Below are positions 21,541 through 33,110 of a DNA stretch of 64,000 bases, in pieces (position 1 is the stretch's first letter; each line of letters opens with the position of its first letter). A program made the position numbers and the translations under genes. The stretch is from Nematopogon swammerdamellus (taxonomy: Eukaryota; Arthropoda; Insecta; Lepidoptera; Adelidae), in assembly GCA_946902875.1 (NCBI GenBank), contig OX336343.1, positions 22,429,596-22,493,595 on the forward strand, given 5' to 3'. The notes under the pieces were generated by a model, which was given only the letters and a program-made list of their open reading frames with translations, made no database searches and was not told where the DNA came from.

Positions 21541-22317
21541 CCCAGAGGATTAAAGATCTACAGAACAGTTTAGTACGCAACAGCGGTAAGTAAGTCCAGC
21601 GTGTAGGATAGAAATGCAAACCCTGCCCAGTGCGCATGGTGCGGAGGTGGAATGGGGACGGTGGGATCGCGTTGAACAGTTCCTCCGAGCACTCCCCATG
21701 AATAATTTACACGGAAAATGTGGAAAGTTAAGCATTTCTTTCTATTCCCATTTATCCTGCAAGATATCGAAGAATTCCCAGTGATATGTTCTATAGAAAA
21801 AGATGACTAGTGATTCCATATAAAGTGATACACCACGTGAATGATTGAATTTTGATGATTAAGCCGTACCTACTACGTAGCTGACAATCAGCTGTGCTGT
21901 TATGTAGGTACATACCTATGAGATTATAAGAACAAATCGTACTTGAATCGATGACATCACTTTGGATGTTGAACTTGACGTGACGTATGTGATATGATAA
22001 ATGTTTGCTCATCATATTATACAGGACTAATTTGCACGAAATACCTACCTATGCCGATCTCGTAGTTGTAAGTTGTAACCAAGCCGTGGTTGTATGTAAC
22101 TTGAATAAAATAAAAAAAAAATACTACCTGTATTTGTTCGCATAATAAAAAGTGACAAAATGCATTCTCTACCATAGTCACGCCTGGGATTGTGGGTAAG
22201 GTACCTACCTACTCGGATATGGGTATTGCGAATTAAATGGAAGAAAAAGGGTTAAACTAAAACATCATACAATTTAGTACAAGTTATTAGGACAGACTAG
22301 ACCTTGGACTAGACGGC

Positions 22318-22877
22318 AGCCTCGATAGCTCAGTGGTGCAGACAGTCGACTGGTTGTTATACCGTCAAGCGTATCAAAAAATATGAAAACGTTTTTTGTT
22401 GAAAATTTATTAAGGATAATTTTTCTGTCTATCCTACCCAGTCCCATTGACCTTGTCCCAAAATGGGACTAGTGGGATGGGACGAGTATATCCAACTGCT
22501 TTTGACACTTTTTTCGTACCTATCTATTATAGTTTTCCCAAAAAAATGGAAAATCAGGGCGCGGTCAGTACTTGGATGGGTAACCGCTCGACCGTTGGAG
22601 GCTGACCGTGGTTCGGATTCCACGTGAAACTATAGGTCCCTTCCCTTCTTACCTTACTAGGTGGTGTGGTAGGGTTCAACCCGCCAGGGTTGGTACCACC
22701 GCACTGAACGAAAAGTCGGTCGAAACGGCTATGTAAATTTATTATGTTTGTGTTTTCCGTCCAGTTCAGTGTAGCCGGCACAACCGAAGAGAAGCACTGA
22801 CATGGCACCTATTTCACGGATGTTCTAGGTGATTTAACCAGCGGATTTAGCCAACTGTGTCAGCTTCCATAAAAAAA
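22318..22877 (+). mobile_element. SINE-A with 200-bp insertion
   Basis: The tRNA-like head (CTCGATAGCTCAGTGGTGCA) ends at about 22355. An unrelated ~200 bp follows, then the 5S-like piece at about 22558 (GGGCGCGGTCAGTACTTGG) and the common body and tail. The head and body can therefore be separated by insertion at the tRNA/5S junction. Confidence 0.7.
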
Positions 22878-22983
22878 CCGGACGGACGGACAGACGGGAC
22901 GTAGGCTTATCTTAGGTAATAGAACCCCGTGCGGTACTGAATCCTAAAAAAGCGGTTTCAGCCTGCAGCCCGCTACACTGGGA

Positions 22984-24126
22984 TATACAGGTGGCCCAGT
23001 TATAGTAGTCCAAAAATCTTTTTTAGATGGAGGTCATCATGTTAACTCATTTAAAAACAACATTAGTTCCGCGAAAATCAATAGTTTAGAAGTTATGATT
23101 TTTTTTAACTTTTTTTGAAATTTCTCTATTTTAGTCACATTAACCGCTCTAGTTGGATATCTATTCCACAAAATCGAATGAAAATTGGTATGGAAGTAGA
23201 GGAGACATGTAGCTAGTACGTAATGAATAGTTTTAAGGTTTACTCCTAGACTGTACTGTTGCTATAGCCCTTTCAGTGAATTTTTGTTCAGTTTACTTTA
23301 AAAATGATGATTTTTTGAAAAATCACTGTGAAAAAAAAAGTACTACCGGAGATTTGCCCATGCCCTTAAAAACTACCTATACATATCACAATTCTCCAGA
23401 CCAAAAATTGTAGTGGTGTTACAATTGTAACATATTCAAAATTAACATCATTTGTACAAAGTCACTGCAATAAAAAGTGACGACTACCTTAATTTTTAAA
23501 ATCTTATTTTTTTCACAACGTTAGTTCAACTACAATTTCACATTATTCACAAACCTGTCTCTAACAGCGCTAGTCTACACATAAAAAACTGTAAATTTTT
23601 TTTTTTTTTTTAATTAAGTTAATCGTCACTTTTTATTGTAGTGACTTTGTACACATTATGTTAATTTTGAATATGTTACAATTATTACACCACTACAATT
23701 TTTGGTCTGGAGAATTGTGATATGTATAGGTATAGGTAGTTTTTAAGGGCATGGGCAAATCTCCGGTAGTACTTTTTTTTCACAGTGATTTTTCAAAAAA
23801 TCATTAGTTTTAATGTAAACTGAACAAAAATTCACTGAAAGGGCTATAGCAACAGTACAGTCTAGGAGTAAACCTTAAAACTATTCATTACGTACTAGCT
23901 ACATGTCTCCTCTACTTCCATATCAATTTTCATTCGATTTTGTGGAATAAATATCCAACTAGAGCGATCAATGTGACTAAAATAGAGAAATTTCAAAAAA
24001 AGTTAAAAAAAATCATAACTTCTAAACTATTGATTTTCGCGGAACTAATGTTGTTTTTAAATGAGTCAACATGATGTCCTCCATGTAAAAAAAATTTTTG
24101 GACTACTGTAACTGGGCCACCCTGTA
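22984..24126. mobile_element. Foldback element with ~500-bp arms
   Basis: The left arm from ACAGGTGGCCCAGTTATAG to about 23487 is repeated inverted from about 23624 to AACTGGGCCACCCTGT at 24126, around a loop of about 140 bp. The ends ACAGG...CCTGT abut TA-containing flanks, as in mariner-like non-autonomous elements. No transposase was seen. Confidence 0.8.
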
Positions 24127-24265
24127 TAAGTACATATAATATTAATAAGTATAAGTACCTAGGCTTCACGTTGGAAAAGAGTAAAACAAGGTGTGCCAGA
24201 AATATTGCCTACCTCAAAGGTTTGGCCTACCTACTTACTTGTTATTTTGCGTTCGCATTTAGTTT

Positions 24266-24300
24266 GAGAATGTAGGTAGGTACCTACCTACCTACCTATT
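24266..24300. repeat. GTAG/CTAC microsatellite palindrome
   Basis: GTAGGTAGGTACCTACCTAC run. No other signal. Confidence 0.7.
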
Positions 24301-25348
24301 TAATAGAAATGAAATTGGAGCGTCTAATACCAGACAACCATCTCAAGAACAAAGCGAAAGGAATTTATAAACCCAATCTATCGTTTGTAAATTATATTAT
24401 TTATTATAATAAGAAGAAGAAGAAGAAGCTTGAAGAGGCTTGGGCCTCTGCTGGTGGACGCAACTGGCGTCCCGCAATCAAGGGCCTACTTCATTCAAAG
24501 GGTAAGCCTTGCCATCCAGCGGGGTAATGCAGCAAGTGTTCTAGGAACATTTGAAAATGCCCCTTTTGATAGTTATTTTAATGTTTGTTAGGTAGGTTTA
24601 TTTCTTTAGTTATTACTAGTATTACTTTTTTGTTATTTATTAAATAAATTATTTTATATTATATACAGGGTGTCCCAGAAACCGACGATAATCCTTTAAC
24701 AGGAGATAGGGCTGCTAATTACCTCTCAGAATATCTAATTTTAGGTTTGGTAAAAATGGCTTAGTTTTTGAGATATTGTCATTTTTGTAAAAATCCAAAA
24801 TTTTCTCCCTCAGCTCATTTTTTTTAATGCCACAAGTACAAATGTAAGATTTTCTTAAATCTAGTTTTTGTCAAATATTTCTGAAAAGTAACGCTTTCAC
24901 ACGGTATAATTTATTTTTTCATGTTTAATCCTGTTTAGCTGAAAAACGACTTAAGAGCCACATGTTAAAAAAAAATCAGCCTCATCCCTTGAGTTTCGCC
25001 CTTCGCGGTGAAAAAAAAAATTACTACACAAAAGTGGCATTATGCAACAAAAATACGCCCATCTAATATAGTTTTTAAAATGGTACATTACTTACCGATT
25101 TGCCCCATCATTTATGAGTTATTGTTAGTTAACTGCAAAAGGACCTCGGAATTTGATAACTGTTCTACCAAGTACGAATTGGAATAAAATAAACACTTGA
25201 AGTAAATTGGTCTTTATTAACCTGTTAAAGTAGATGTTCAAATTGTTTACCACCTGCACAAATGCTAGCTAGACATCTTCTCACAAATGCCCGGTTGATG
25301 CGTCGAGCAAGTACTCTATGCAAGTGCAGATACGTCCACCTATGCTAT

Positions 25349-25492
25349 GTAGTTTGTGTTTTCCGTCCAGTTGAGTGTAGCCGGCACGACCGAAGGGAAG
25401 CACTGACGTGGCACCAAGTTCACCCGGTGTTATGGGCTGACATCACGGATGTTGTAGGTGATGTAGCCAACCATGTCAGTTTACATAAAAAA
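25349..25492 (+). mobile_element. SINE-A 3' half, left palindrome arm
   Basis: TTGTGTTTTCCGTCCAGTTG through TGTCAGTTTACATAAAAAAA, truncated at the 5' side. It is mirrored at 25979-26125. Confidence 0.8.
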
Positions 25493-25670
25493 AACCTGAG
25501 CTACTGCCGTAATTCTTTCTATGAGCTCTATCAAGTTTTCCACCGGTTTCCCGTAAACTTTTTCTTTTAAATAGCCCCAATAATAAAAATCTAATGGCTT
25601 TAAATCCGGTGATCTAGACGTCCGGTCTATCTGTGGGGGTGCAAGTGGCTAGGAGGCCACAAGACGTCCG

Positions 25671-25960
25671 TTGAATTGGAGAGACTTTAAACGGGCGAAT
25701 TATCTTGAGTTTCTGCAACAGGAGCTTCAGAGCCTTTTAGAAGATGTACCATTGGCCATACGGAGGTGGTTGCAAAATGATGGCTGCCCAGCCCATTACG
25801 CTAGAGAAGTGCGTAATTTTTTAGACCAAGCATATCCCCACAGATGGGTCGGACGTCTAGGTCACCGGATTTAAATCCGTTAGATTTTTATTATTGGGGC
25901 TATTTAAAAGAAAAAGTTTACGGGAAACCGGTGGAAAACTTGATAGAGCTCAAAGAAAGA
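25671..25960 (+). pseudogene. Tc1/mariner-like transposase fragment
   Basis: The frame LNWRDFKRANYLEFLQQELQ, then WLQNDGCPAHYAREVRNFLD and AYPHRWVGRLG, matches the DDE domain of IS630/Tc1/mariner transposases, including the second catalytic Asp in QNDG. After 25874 a second frame gives SPDLNPLDFYYWGYLKEKVY, with the usual linking residues lost. A deletion with frameshift therefore breaks the gene. The N-terminal DNA-binding region is absent. Confidence 0.8.
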
Positions 25961-25978
25961 ATTACGGCAGTAGCTCAG

Positions 25979-26140
25979 GTTTTTTTTTATGTAAACTGAC
26001 ATGGTTGGCTACATCACCTACAACATCCGTGATGTCAGCCCATAACACCGGGTGAACTTGGCGCCACGTCAGTGCTTCCCTTCGGTCGTGCCGACTAATA
26101 GTCAACTGGACGGAAAACACAAACTATTTACATAGCATAG
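25979..26140 (-). mobile_element. SINE-A 3' half, right palindrome arm
   Basis: Reverse complement of the copy at 25349-25492, with the A tail at the left (about 25980). A few substitutions and a short indel (GCCGACTAATAGTCAACTGG) separate it from its partner. Confidence 0.8.
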
Positions 26141-26819
26141 GTGGACGTATCTGCACTTGCATCAAGTACTTGCTCGACGCATCAACCGGGCATTTGTGAG
26201 AAGATGTCGAGCTAGCATTTGTGCAGGTTGTAAACAATTTGAACATCTACTTTAACAGGTTAATAAAGACCAATTACTTTAAGTGTTTACTTTATTCAAA
26301 TTCGTAGTTGGTAGAACAGTTATCAAATTCCGAGGTGTTTTTGCAGTTAAATAACAATATCTCATAAATTATTAGGCAAATCGGTAAGTGATGCACCATT
26401 TTAAAAACTACATTAGATGGGCGTATTTTTGTTGCCTAATGCTACTTTAGTGTAGTAATATTTTTTTTCACCGCGAAGGGCGAAACTCAAGGGATGAGGC
26501 TGAATTTTTTTTAACATGTGGCTCTTAAGTCGTTTTTCAGCTAAACAGGATTAAACATGAAAAAATTAATTATACCGTGTGAAAGCCTTACTTTTCAGGA
26601 ATATTTGAGAAAAACTAGATTTAAGAAAATCTTACATTTGTACTTGTGGCATTTAAAAAAATGAGCTGAGGGAGAAAATTTTGGATTTTTACAAAAATGA
26701 CAATATCTCAAAAACTAAGCCATTTTTACTAAACCTAAAATTAGATATTCTGAGAGGTAATTAGCAGCCCTATCTCCTGTTAAAGGATTATCGTCGGTTT
26801 CTGGGACACCCATATCAAC

Positions 26820-28340
26820 TGAGTCGATTGTCTTGTCTCAACATTTATTGTTTGCTAAACGCTTTTACATAGGTTTCCAAATGAGGTTTATAAATACAAA
26901 TATTATGAAGGGCAAAGAGTAAATTAAGGTATGACAAAATGTATGGTTAGGTTAATGTTGTGTTGGGTTTGGTTGGGTGCACGTGTTTAATTCAATTGTT
27001 TTATTCGTCTCTTTGGTACATTTTACACACTTGGACAATGTCAATCAAGGAGGATACAATGTCAATTGACGCTGCCATCACGGATGCTGTAGGTGATGTA
27101 GCAAACCGTGTCAGTTTCCATAAAAAAAATAATTATGTTATTTCGATCCAAGCAAAAAAAAATTGGCCATCATCGTCAAAACAACAATTTACAATCAAAA
27201 TAAAATACTGAAGTATGTAGTTAGTTACCTAGTAAAATTATCATTATGAAACCAAACTATAAAACCATTAAATAAAAATTTCATTAAATATAATTCAATT
27301 CAATCAAAATAATAATAAAATAAAATGTTTAATAATGAAAATAATTACGGTAAAACTACACGGACGTATTCGCGCACAAATGTAGGTACCTACTAATCTA
27401 TGTTTTAATACTTACCTACATAGATATATATATTTTATTTACTAGATGGGCTGGGGAACACTACCATATTATGTTCGGTGACTACCATATTCTATCCAAG
27501 ATCGAAGTATCCAACACAGCATGAGTCACGCCACGCCTTCCTTCCGGCAACCACCTCTAGTGAGTCATATCGTGTGACATGTCATGTCATGGCCTCGACT
27601 CGAGTGTCGAACGTTTTCTCGTTCATTAGCATTACTCACATTATTTGAAATTGGAACGATAGTGGTTTGAAGTTTTTTGACGGACCTACAGATTTTCTTT
27701 AAATTTCATTTCACAAGCTTAGTTCACAAGGGACTCTTTTTCATTAATCACCATTCAATAGAACATATTGGTAGCCTAGCCTACATACCATGAGCTACAT
27801 ACCTACATGGGACATAAATCATTCTTTACCAACTAACCCAAGAACATTTGGTTAACTAACCTTTGGGATCATGCTCGATGACATGACTTCCTGTGCGCAA
27901 TAACCTTACGCAAGCAATAACTATAAATTGATAAAGCTTGAAATCTCGAATTCTGAAGATACCAGTTAGGTAGGTTAATTATTATGTTTTCCAAATTCGT
28001 CTCTACTTATATGTTCGATCACTGATCATTCTTCTTCGAATCTTCGAAAACTTCGAGATTCCCTTCGCACCGAATTGATTTCCAATTAACAGGCACGTCT
28101 CCCGTCCTATTGGTCAAAATTGAATTTTCTTTTACTTCCCCCATGTAGGGGAAGACAATATTACAATGTATGGGGTGCTAAAAGTCGTGACTCACGTAAA
28201 ATGACTCATGGCATTGGCGTGGGTGAACGAGGGTTTCATGAGGGCAGTTCAAGTTGATTGAGGCCAAAATCCTCAACAAATACAAATGAAGTAGAAGAGA
28301 GGTTTAAAAAATACCTACATATCTGATTTTTTTTTACCGT
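26820..28340. other. No gene seen, one SINE tail
   Basis: AT-rich sequence. A SINE-A 3' tail lies at about 27066-27130 (GATGCTGTAGGTGATGTAGC, then A-run). Nothing else supportable. Confidence 0.6.
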
Positions 28341-28353
28341 TAGTTCATTTTCA

Positions 28354-28483
28354 GATGTCCACCCCAAAGCAAGAAAATCGCGCGAGTTTCCGCTTGGCGA
28401 GTTCAATAATCTCGGGCGAGTTTGGGGCGAGCACAACACCGACTATTCTGCATACCACGATTGTCGGGATACAGCGCGTGTGG
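28354..28483 (+). other. Possible exon, unidentified
   Basis: A good acceptor (GTTAGTTCATTTTCAG) ends at 28353 and a candidate donor GGTAAATG lies near 28482. The frame between includes REFPLGEFNNLGRVWGEHNT and is open. I do not recognise the protein, and a neighbouring exon was not found. It could equally be chance. Confidence 0.2.
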
Positions 28484-29249
28484 TAAATGAAGCATGATTT
28501 GGTAATTTTGAAGGATGAGTTTGCGTTACATTCATATCAAGGAAGATTCGTTGAAATCAAAAACAAAGATAGTGAGAACATTCTTGGCACGAGCCAGGAT
28601 CAATTAACTCCTAACCGTGCTCTTAGTCAGACTCGTGGGCGGTTGCTTGAATATTCCCCGAGGTTTCGTTGTCAACATTCTCAGGAAAAATACAACTCCT
28701 TCTGCCAGATAAAAAGGAATACCGAATCCATTCTAGATCAGTCGTAACCAAGATGGCGGAGTCTTCGAAGACCCTGGGGCAGACTGTGGCGTTTTATAAA
28801 AACTTTTGTATTTTTGTTCTTTTGTGTAAACGCAATCAACACAATAAAAAGCACAGATGGATGACATACGAAGTTATTTTTTTATAGTTTAGTTTGAGTT
28901 TATTGTTTATCTAATGTAGTTTTAGATTTTTTGTAAGTACTTAGTACTTTTACCCATTACCTATAGCTGAAATCATGTATCCGGTGTGTAAAAGAAGTGA
29001 TATAAGTTTGGGGGCACTGAGGCTGATGATCAACCTGGTAAGTAAGTTAAATATTGATTTTTTAGGTTCCTTACATAAAAGAGATCAACCCCGATAGCTC
29101 ATGCAGTGGTGCAGAGTGTGTTGATTGACGCGTGTGATATTCTAAACAAAATGTTAAAAAAAATATATAACTATGAAAAAAAAAATACAGAAATCCCCCC
29201 CTAAATCTTCGAAAGCTTAAAATGACAAATTCTAAAAATAAAAACCGGC

Positions 29250-29625
29250 CAAGTGCGAGTCGAACCGAGCGAAGGTTCTATATCGCCATGTCATGGTCAG
29301 CGCCACTCACGCCATCTATGGCGTGTTTATGAAATGCTTCATATTAGTTAAAATTCATGATTAGTTAAAATGCTTCATACTCTTTTCGGTAGATGGCGCG
29401 CGCGCATACACTTTTTGGTTTCTTCTATGTGAACCCCGTGAATTTTTTTACTTTTTATTATTTTGTGATATTTGTTGTTATATCGGCCATAATAACGCAT
29501 ATTCTGTGAAAATTTCATCTGCATACCTATTAGGGTTCAAGAGATACAGCCCTCGGACAGACAGACAGACAGACAGACGGCGTAGGCTTAGTAATAGGGT
29601 CCCGTACCGGATACGGAACCCTAAA
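29250..29625 (-). repeat. GTCT-microsatellite repeat copy
   Basis: AAACCGGCCAAGTGCGAGTC at the start, (CAGA)n near 29560, and GGATACGGAACCCTAAAAAC at the end. Same family as 36063-36440 and 63018-63775. Confidence 0.7.
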
Positions 29626-29831
29626 AACCAAAGTGTGGATAATTTAATAAAGATGACAGGAAAACTTTCAAAATTCCTCAAACAACTGGAGCGAAACGTG
29701 GAAGCGAAAAGGAAAAGTCGTTTTTCAGAGCTCTGCAAATACAATAAAAAATTTTGTATACAGTCTGATTCAACAATGTTTACAAACATTTTAATTCTGA
29801 TTCTGCAGCTCGAACAACTTAGCAGGATTTA

Positions 29832-30372
29832 GCGGCGGGTGGCCGAGTGGTTTGGACATCAGCTTCTCATGCGAAAGGTCCGAGATTCGAATCCGGTAGG
29901 AATCAACGAATTAATAAAAAGTATTAATAAGTATTAGAAAGTAGAATGTCGTTGGTCGGAATGTACCAATGAGTTTTTCTGACGAAAAAATTTACTTGCA
30001 CACCTACACCTGCTGCTTCACCGTTCGGAACCGGTGTAAAACTGTAGGCCCCTTCCTTTAAGTGGTAGGCTAAAACAGGGCTGGTTGGTGCTGGTTGTGT
30101 TCTCCTCTAGTCCAGTATAGCCAGCAATCCAGGGAAGTCTCCGGTAACGCACCTACCTTCTCGGAGGTGAGGAGGTAGCCGACATGAAATGAAGGGAAGC
30201 ACTGACATGGCACCTAGTTCACCCGGTGTTATGGGCCGACATCACGGATGTTGTAGATGATGTAGCCAACCGTGTCAGTTTCCATAAAAAAATACAAAAC
30301 AAGAGATATGGCTGGTCGGAGCATGTGCTTTGGCCCCTCCGACTCAGCCACTCATACCGGATTACATTTAAA
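29832..30372 (+). mobile_element. tRNA-derived SINE-B interrupted by SINE-A tail
   Basis: The head GCGGGTGGCCGAGTGGTTTG (A box) and GAGATTCGAATCC (B box) are tRNA-like, of the Leu/Ser type. The body has TTTTCTGACGAAAAAATTTA. The 3' end TGGTCGGAGCATGTGCTTTG reaches ATACCGGATTACAT with an A tail at 30366. A SINE-A 3' segment (about 30185-30292, with its own A run) sits inside it. Confidence 0.8.
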
Positions 30373-30669
30373 AAAAAAAAGAACTTGATTTCGTTATTTG
30401 ACTCAGTCAGCCGTAATTTGAACATCTGAATAAACCAATCTACCGTGAGAAAGAAATCGGGGCTGATTCACTCACACAAACAATATCTCTGACAGTTATA
30501 TTAGCATCCTTTCACAATCTCGACAGTGATTCATATTCATATCATATCATAATTCATAATACTGTGGATAGGTAATACATTCTGGTACTCTGAGGTAATA
30601 CACATCCGTGTCACTGCGTGCAGTGAGAAAATACAATCAGTGCACGTACTTTATTTATCGTGTCTTGCG

Positions 30670-31066
30670 AAAATCAATACTTACTAATATAATAAAGCTG
30701 TTAGGGATGGTCATGGAGTAAGTTACTTTGTTTTATGAGGCGTTTGTAGACTCTATGTATGATACTAAACTAAATTGACGATTTTTAGAAATCTTTTCTG
30801 TACCATGTATGTATGTGTGTATGTTCCACCATAACTCTTAAACCGATAATCCGAATTTGATGAAATTTAGTACAAGCACATTTAACTATACGGGACAATA
30901 GTCAATAGGCTAAATAAAATTCAGCTCCGGTTACGCTAAGGTGTGGCTCTCATACAAACCGAATTGTTCCGCGCGCCGAAGTAACGGTAGTGGGCTTAAT
31001 TACTTTCTTCTTTTTAAATACGAATTTCACGCGAGCGAAGCCGCGGGCAAAAGCTAGTAATAAATA
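30670..31066 (+). mobile_element. Lepidopteran-type dispersed repeat (AAAGCTAGT end)
   Basis: From ACTTACTAATATAATAAAGC to GCGAAGCCGCGGGCAAAAGC and TAGT. It contains a (GTAT)n stretch and AACTCTTAAACCGATAATCC. Same class as 11395-11722. Ending in CTAGT is compatible with a Helitron-like terminus, but no 3' hairpin was confirmed. Confidence 0.55.
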
Positions 31067-31294
31067 ATAATGTAGGTACCTACGAGTACGATCCAGTAAA
31101 TAATGCACATAGATCGGGCTTGAGAAAGAGACAATGCGGTTGTAGACATTGACTGTTGTAGAGCGTTGTCATCGAGTTCTTGGTTGGACACAATCTCTTA
31201 TTCTATACCTCTTCTGTGATAGATGGACCCATTTCCAGCACTTCAGACAATCGTGTCAACTTTGGACGACCATGTAGGTGGTCGACCTTATTTA

Positions 31295-31337
31295 CAAGCT
31301 GAAGTGGCATTGGGCTGGGCACATCTGTCGCTCGGCT

Positions 31338-31371
<34 letters not shown>

Positions 31372-31560
31372 GACGGGTGATCGAATGGAGGTTACGTTAC
31401 GTACAAGCAAAGGTAGTGGGTGGGACACGCTCGGCTAGGTGGACGACTACCTAAAAAAACTAGCAGGAAGTGGTTGGATTAGGCGAGGGATGAGGAGAGC
31501 TGAGACAGCGTATTGTGGCGTGTCTTGATAGAGGCCTATGTCCAGTAGTGATGTCAACTT
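31295..31560 (+). pseudogene. RTE LINE C-terminal relic split by poly-G
   Basis: KWHWAGH, RVIEWRLRY, GRPPTRW-like residues and a stop after TAYCGVS resemble RTE-clade reverse-transcriptase C-termini, then GGCCTATGTCCAGTAGTGAT. A 31-base G run interrupts it at 31338-31368, where the family expects ordinary coding sequence. Confidence 0.6.
31338..31368. repeat. Poly-G tract of 31 bases
   Basis: Uninterrupted G homopolymer between CTCGGCT and TTAGACGG. No other G run of comparable length is present in the window. Confidence 0.95.
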
Positions 31561-31972
31561 TGCTGGAAATGATAATGATTCATGATGACCTGAAGAAATT
31601 GCATATATATATCGCAATAAGTTTTCTAAAAATTCCATTTCAACTCTTCATAATTGGCTGACTCAGACATTACGCAGACAGACGAGACGTAACTGTGCTG
31701 TGCCCCTTGCAAGCTTGTAAGGGGCTCGCTCGCCTCGCTTGCCCGCACAGCGACCGAAAAATCAATGTTGCCAGACGCCGCGCCTACCTAACCCACACAG
31801 GCTGTTGCAGTGCAGCCGTCACTACATGCATTTCAACAGGGCTATCCTCGTAGTTTTCACTTTTCAGGCAAAACCATGGAAAGTACCTACTTATAAGTAC
31901 CTCTAAAGTGTCTAATTTCCGAAAATGTACGCTTTCCTTTAATGTAAATTAGGCAATAGGTATATTACCTAT

Positions 31973-32269
31973 CAGTGGTGCCCAAACGGTCGATCGCAAC
32001 AGGGTTTTAGGTCGATCGCTGAAAATATGTAGAGCAAGAAGTGACTCGTAGAAACATCGAAGAATTCATAACATTTCATGTCACTTAAAATTTTCCGGGT
32101 GGTGTCATCTTCCACAAGGACCGCAATAGTAACAAATATAAAGCATGTAATTAATGAAATAGTTTTCAATTCAAACAAAAATTACTACAAATTATTTGGT
32201 ACAAAGGTGTCGATCTCACTCACTACCTTTAATTTTTTGTCTTCATAGAGAAAAGTATACCCATCACTG
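31973..32269. mobile_element. Small hAT-like non-autonomous element
   Basis: Begins CAGTGGTGCCCAAACGG and ends ACCCATCACTG. Flanks share ACCTAT (31967-31972 and 32270-32275), shorter than the 8 bp normal for hAT. The first 50 bases (GGTCGATCGC) resemble hAT ends of the ZBED type. Confidence 0.55.
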
Positions 32270-32275
32270 ACCTAT

Positions 32276-32660
32276 ATGTTAAAAATACTTAAATTAGATG
32301 TATTATCCGAGTTCCGCAAGTGGCACTTTCAAATCAGGACACTTGTCCTAACTCCTACCCTACCTGAAGTTTGTCTCGCACCAACGACACACGTGCTCAT
32401 ACATGTTCTCTCTCGTACATGTTCGGACGATGCAAAGCATACACTTTTGCTCTCAACAACAGACATGCCGTCCTGCTTCCTCTTGTAATATTGTGACATT
32501 AAAATAATTTAATAATTATTTAAATTATTTTAATTTAATAATTATTTTGTAATTATTTTAATTAATCCTTTATTTCACATTCTTAAAATTTTACATTAAT
32601 TTTACATATATTATACAAAAGAGTAATAAAAATACACAAAATTAATATAAAAATTAAAAA
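32276..32660. other. No gene seen, AT-rich palindromic stretch
   Basis: 32500-32570 is a low-complexity AAT/ATT palindrome. Nothing else supportable. Confidence 0.6.
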
Positions 32661-32664
32661 CGGT

Positions 32665-33085
32665 AATACCGCCGGCGCCGGCGGCGGGAGACAAACCTCC
32701 AAGCACGCCGGCGGGTGCAGGCAATAATAATTAATAATTATTATCTCGTGGCATTGCAGTTCATTATGTCAAGGTCGTGCGTGCCATTTGTAAACATTTG
32801 TCGTGTAAACAACGTATCTTCTGACAGTGCAGAGGCGGCGGCCGCGGAGGCGGCGGTGCGGCCACTGCGGCCCCACGTCCAATTTTCCGGGTAGGCTCCA
32901 GGTACCCCAGGCCCCCCTCGTGATCCCACGTATAATGCGCGGGGCGGATCTCGGCGTGTCGCCGCCGCCGCAGCGGTTCGTCGGTGTTCTCCCTCGCACC
33001 CGCACCGTACTTGTATAGTGTATTCGCGTGGCGGGTCGCCCGCTGCGGCGACGACACGCCGAGATCCGTCCCGCGTAGTCTATCT
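32665..33085. other. CpG-rich patch
   Basis: Strong CpG enrichment against an AT-rich background, including GCCGGCGCCGGCGGCGGGAG and a near-inverted pair GATCTCGGCGTGTCGCCG (about 32948) and CGACGACACGCCGAGATC (about 33049). It could be a promoter or first exon, but no protein was recognised in any frame. Confidence 0.5.
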
Positions 33086-33110
33086 GCTGCAACATTCTGT
33101 ATCTGTAGAT

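Larger units (their letters stand above)
24663..26812. mobile_element. 2.15-kb palindromic Tc1/mariner-derived element
   Basis: The left arm starts ACAGGGTGTCCCAGAAACCG at 24664 and runs to about 25626. The right arm, from about 25851, is its reverse complement and ends TCGGTTTCTGGGACACCC at 26812. The right terminus lacks the last bases present on the left. Both arms contain the same SINE-A fragment and part of a transposase frame. The unique centre (about 25627-25850) holds more of the transposase. Confidence 0.88.

Noticed and set aside
28487..28887. Two overlapping 70-86-residue plus frames
   Set aside because: No recognised domain, no good splice sites around them, and they overlap in different frames.
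29832..29905. Functional tRNA gene (also 15062, 62926 and 63340-63404)
   Set aside because: A and B boxes are present, but acceptor stems do not pair and SINE body sequence follows.
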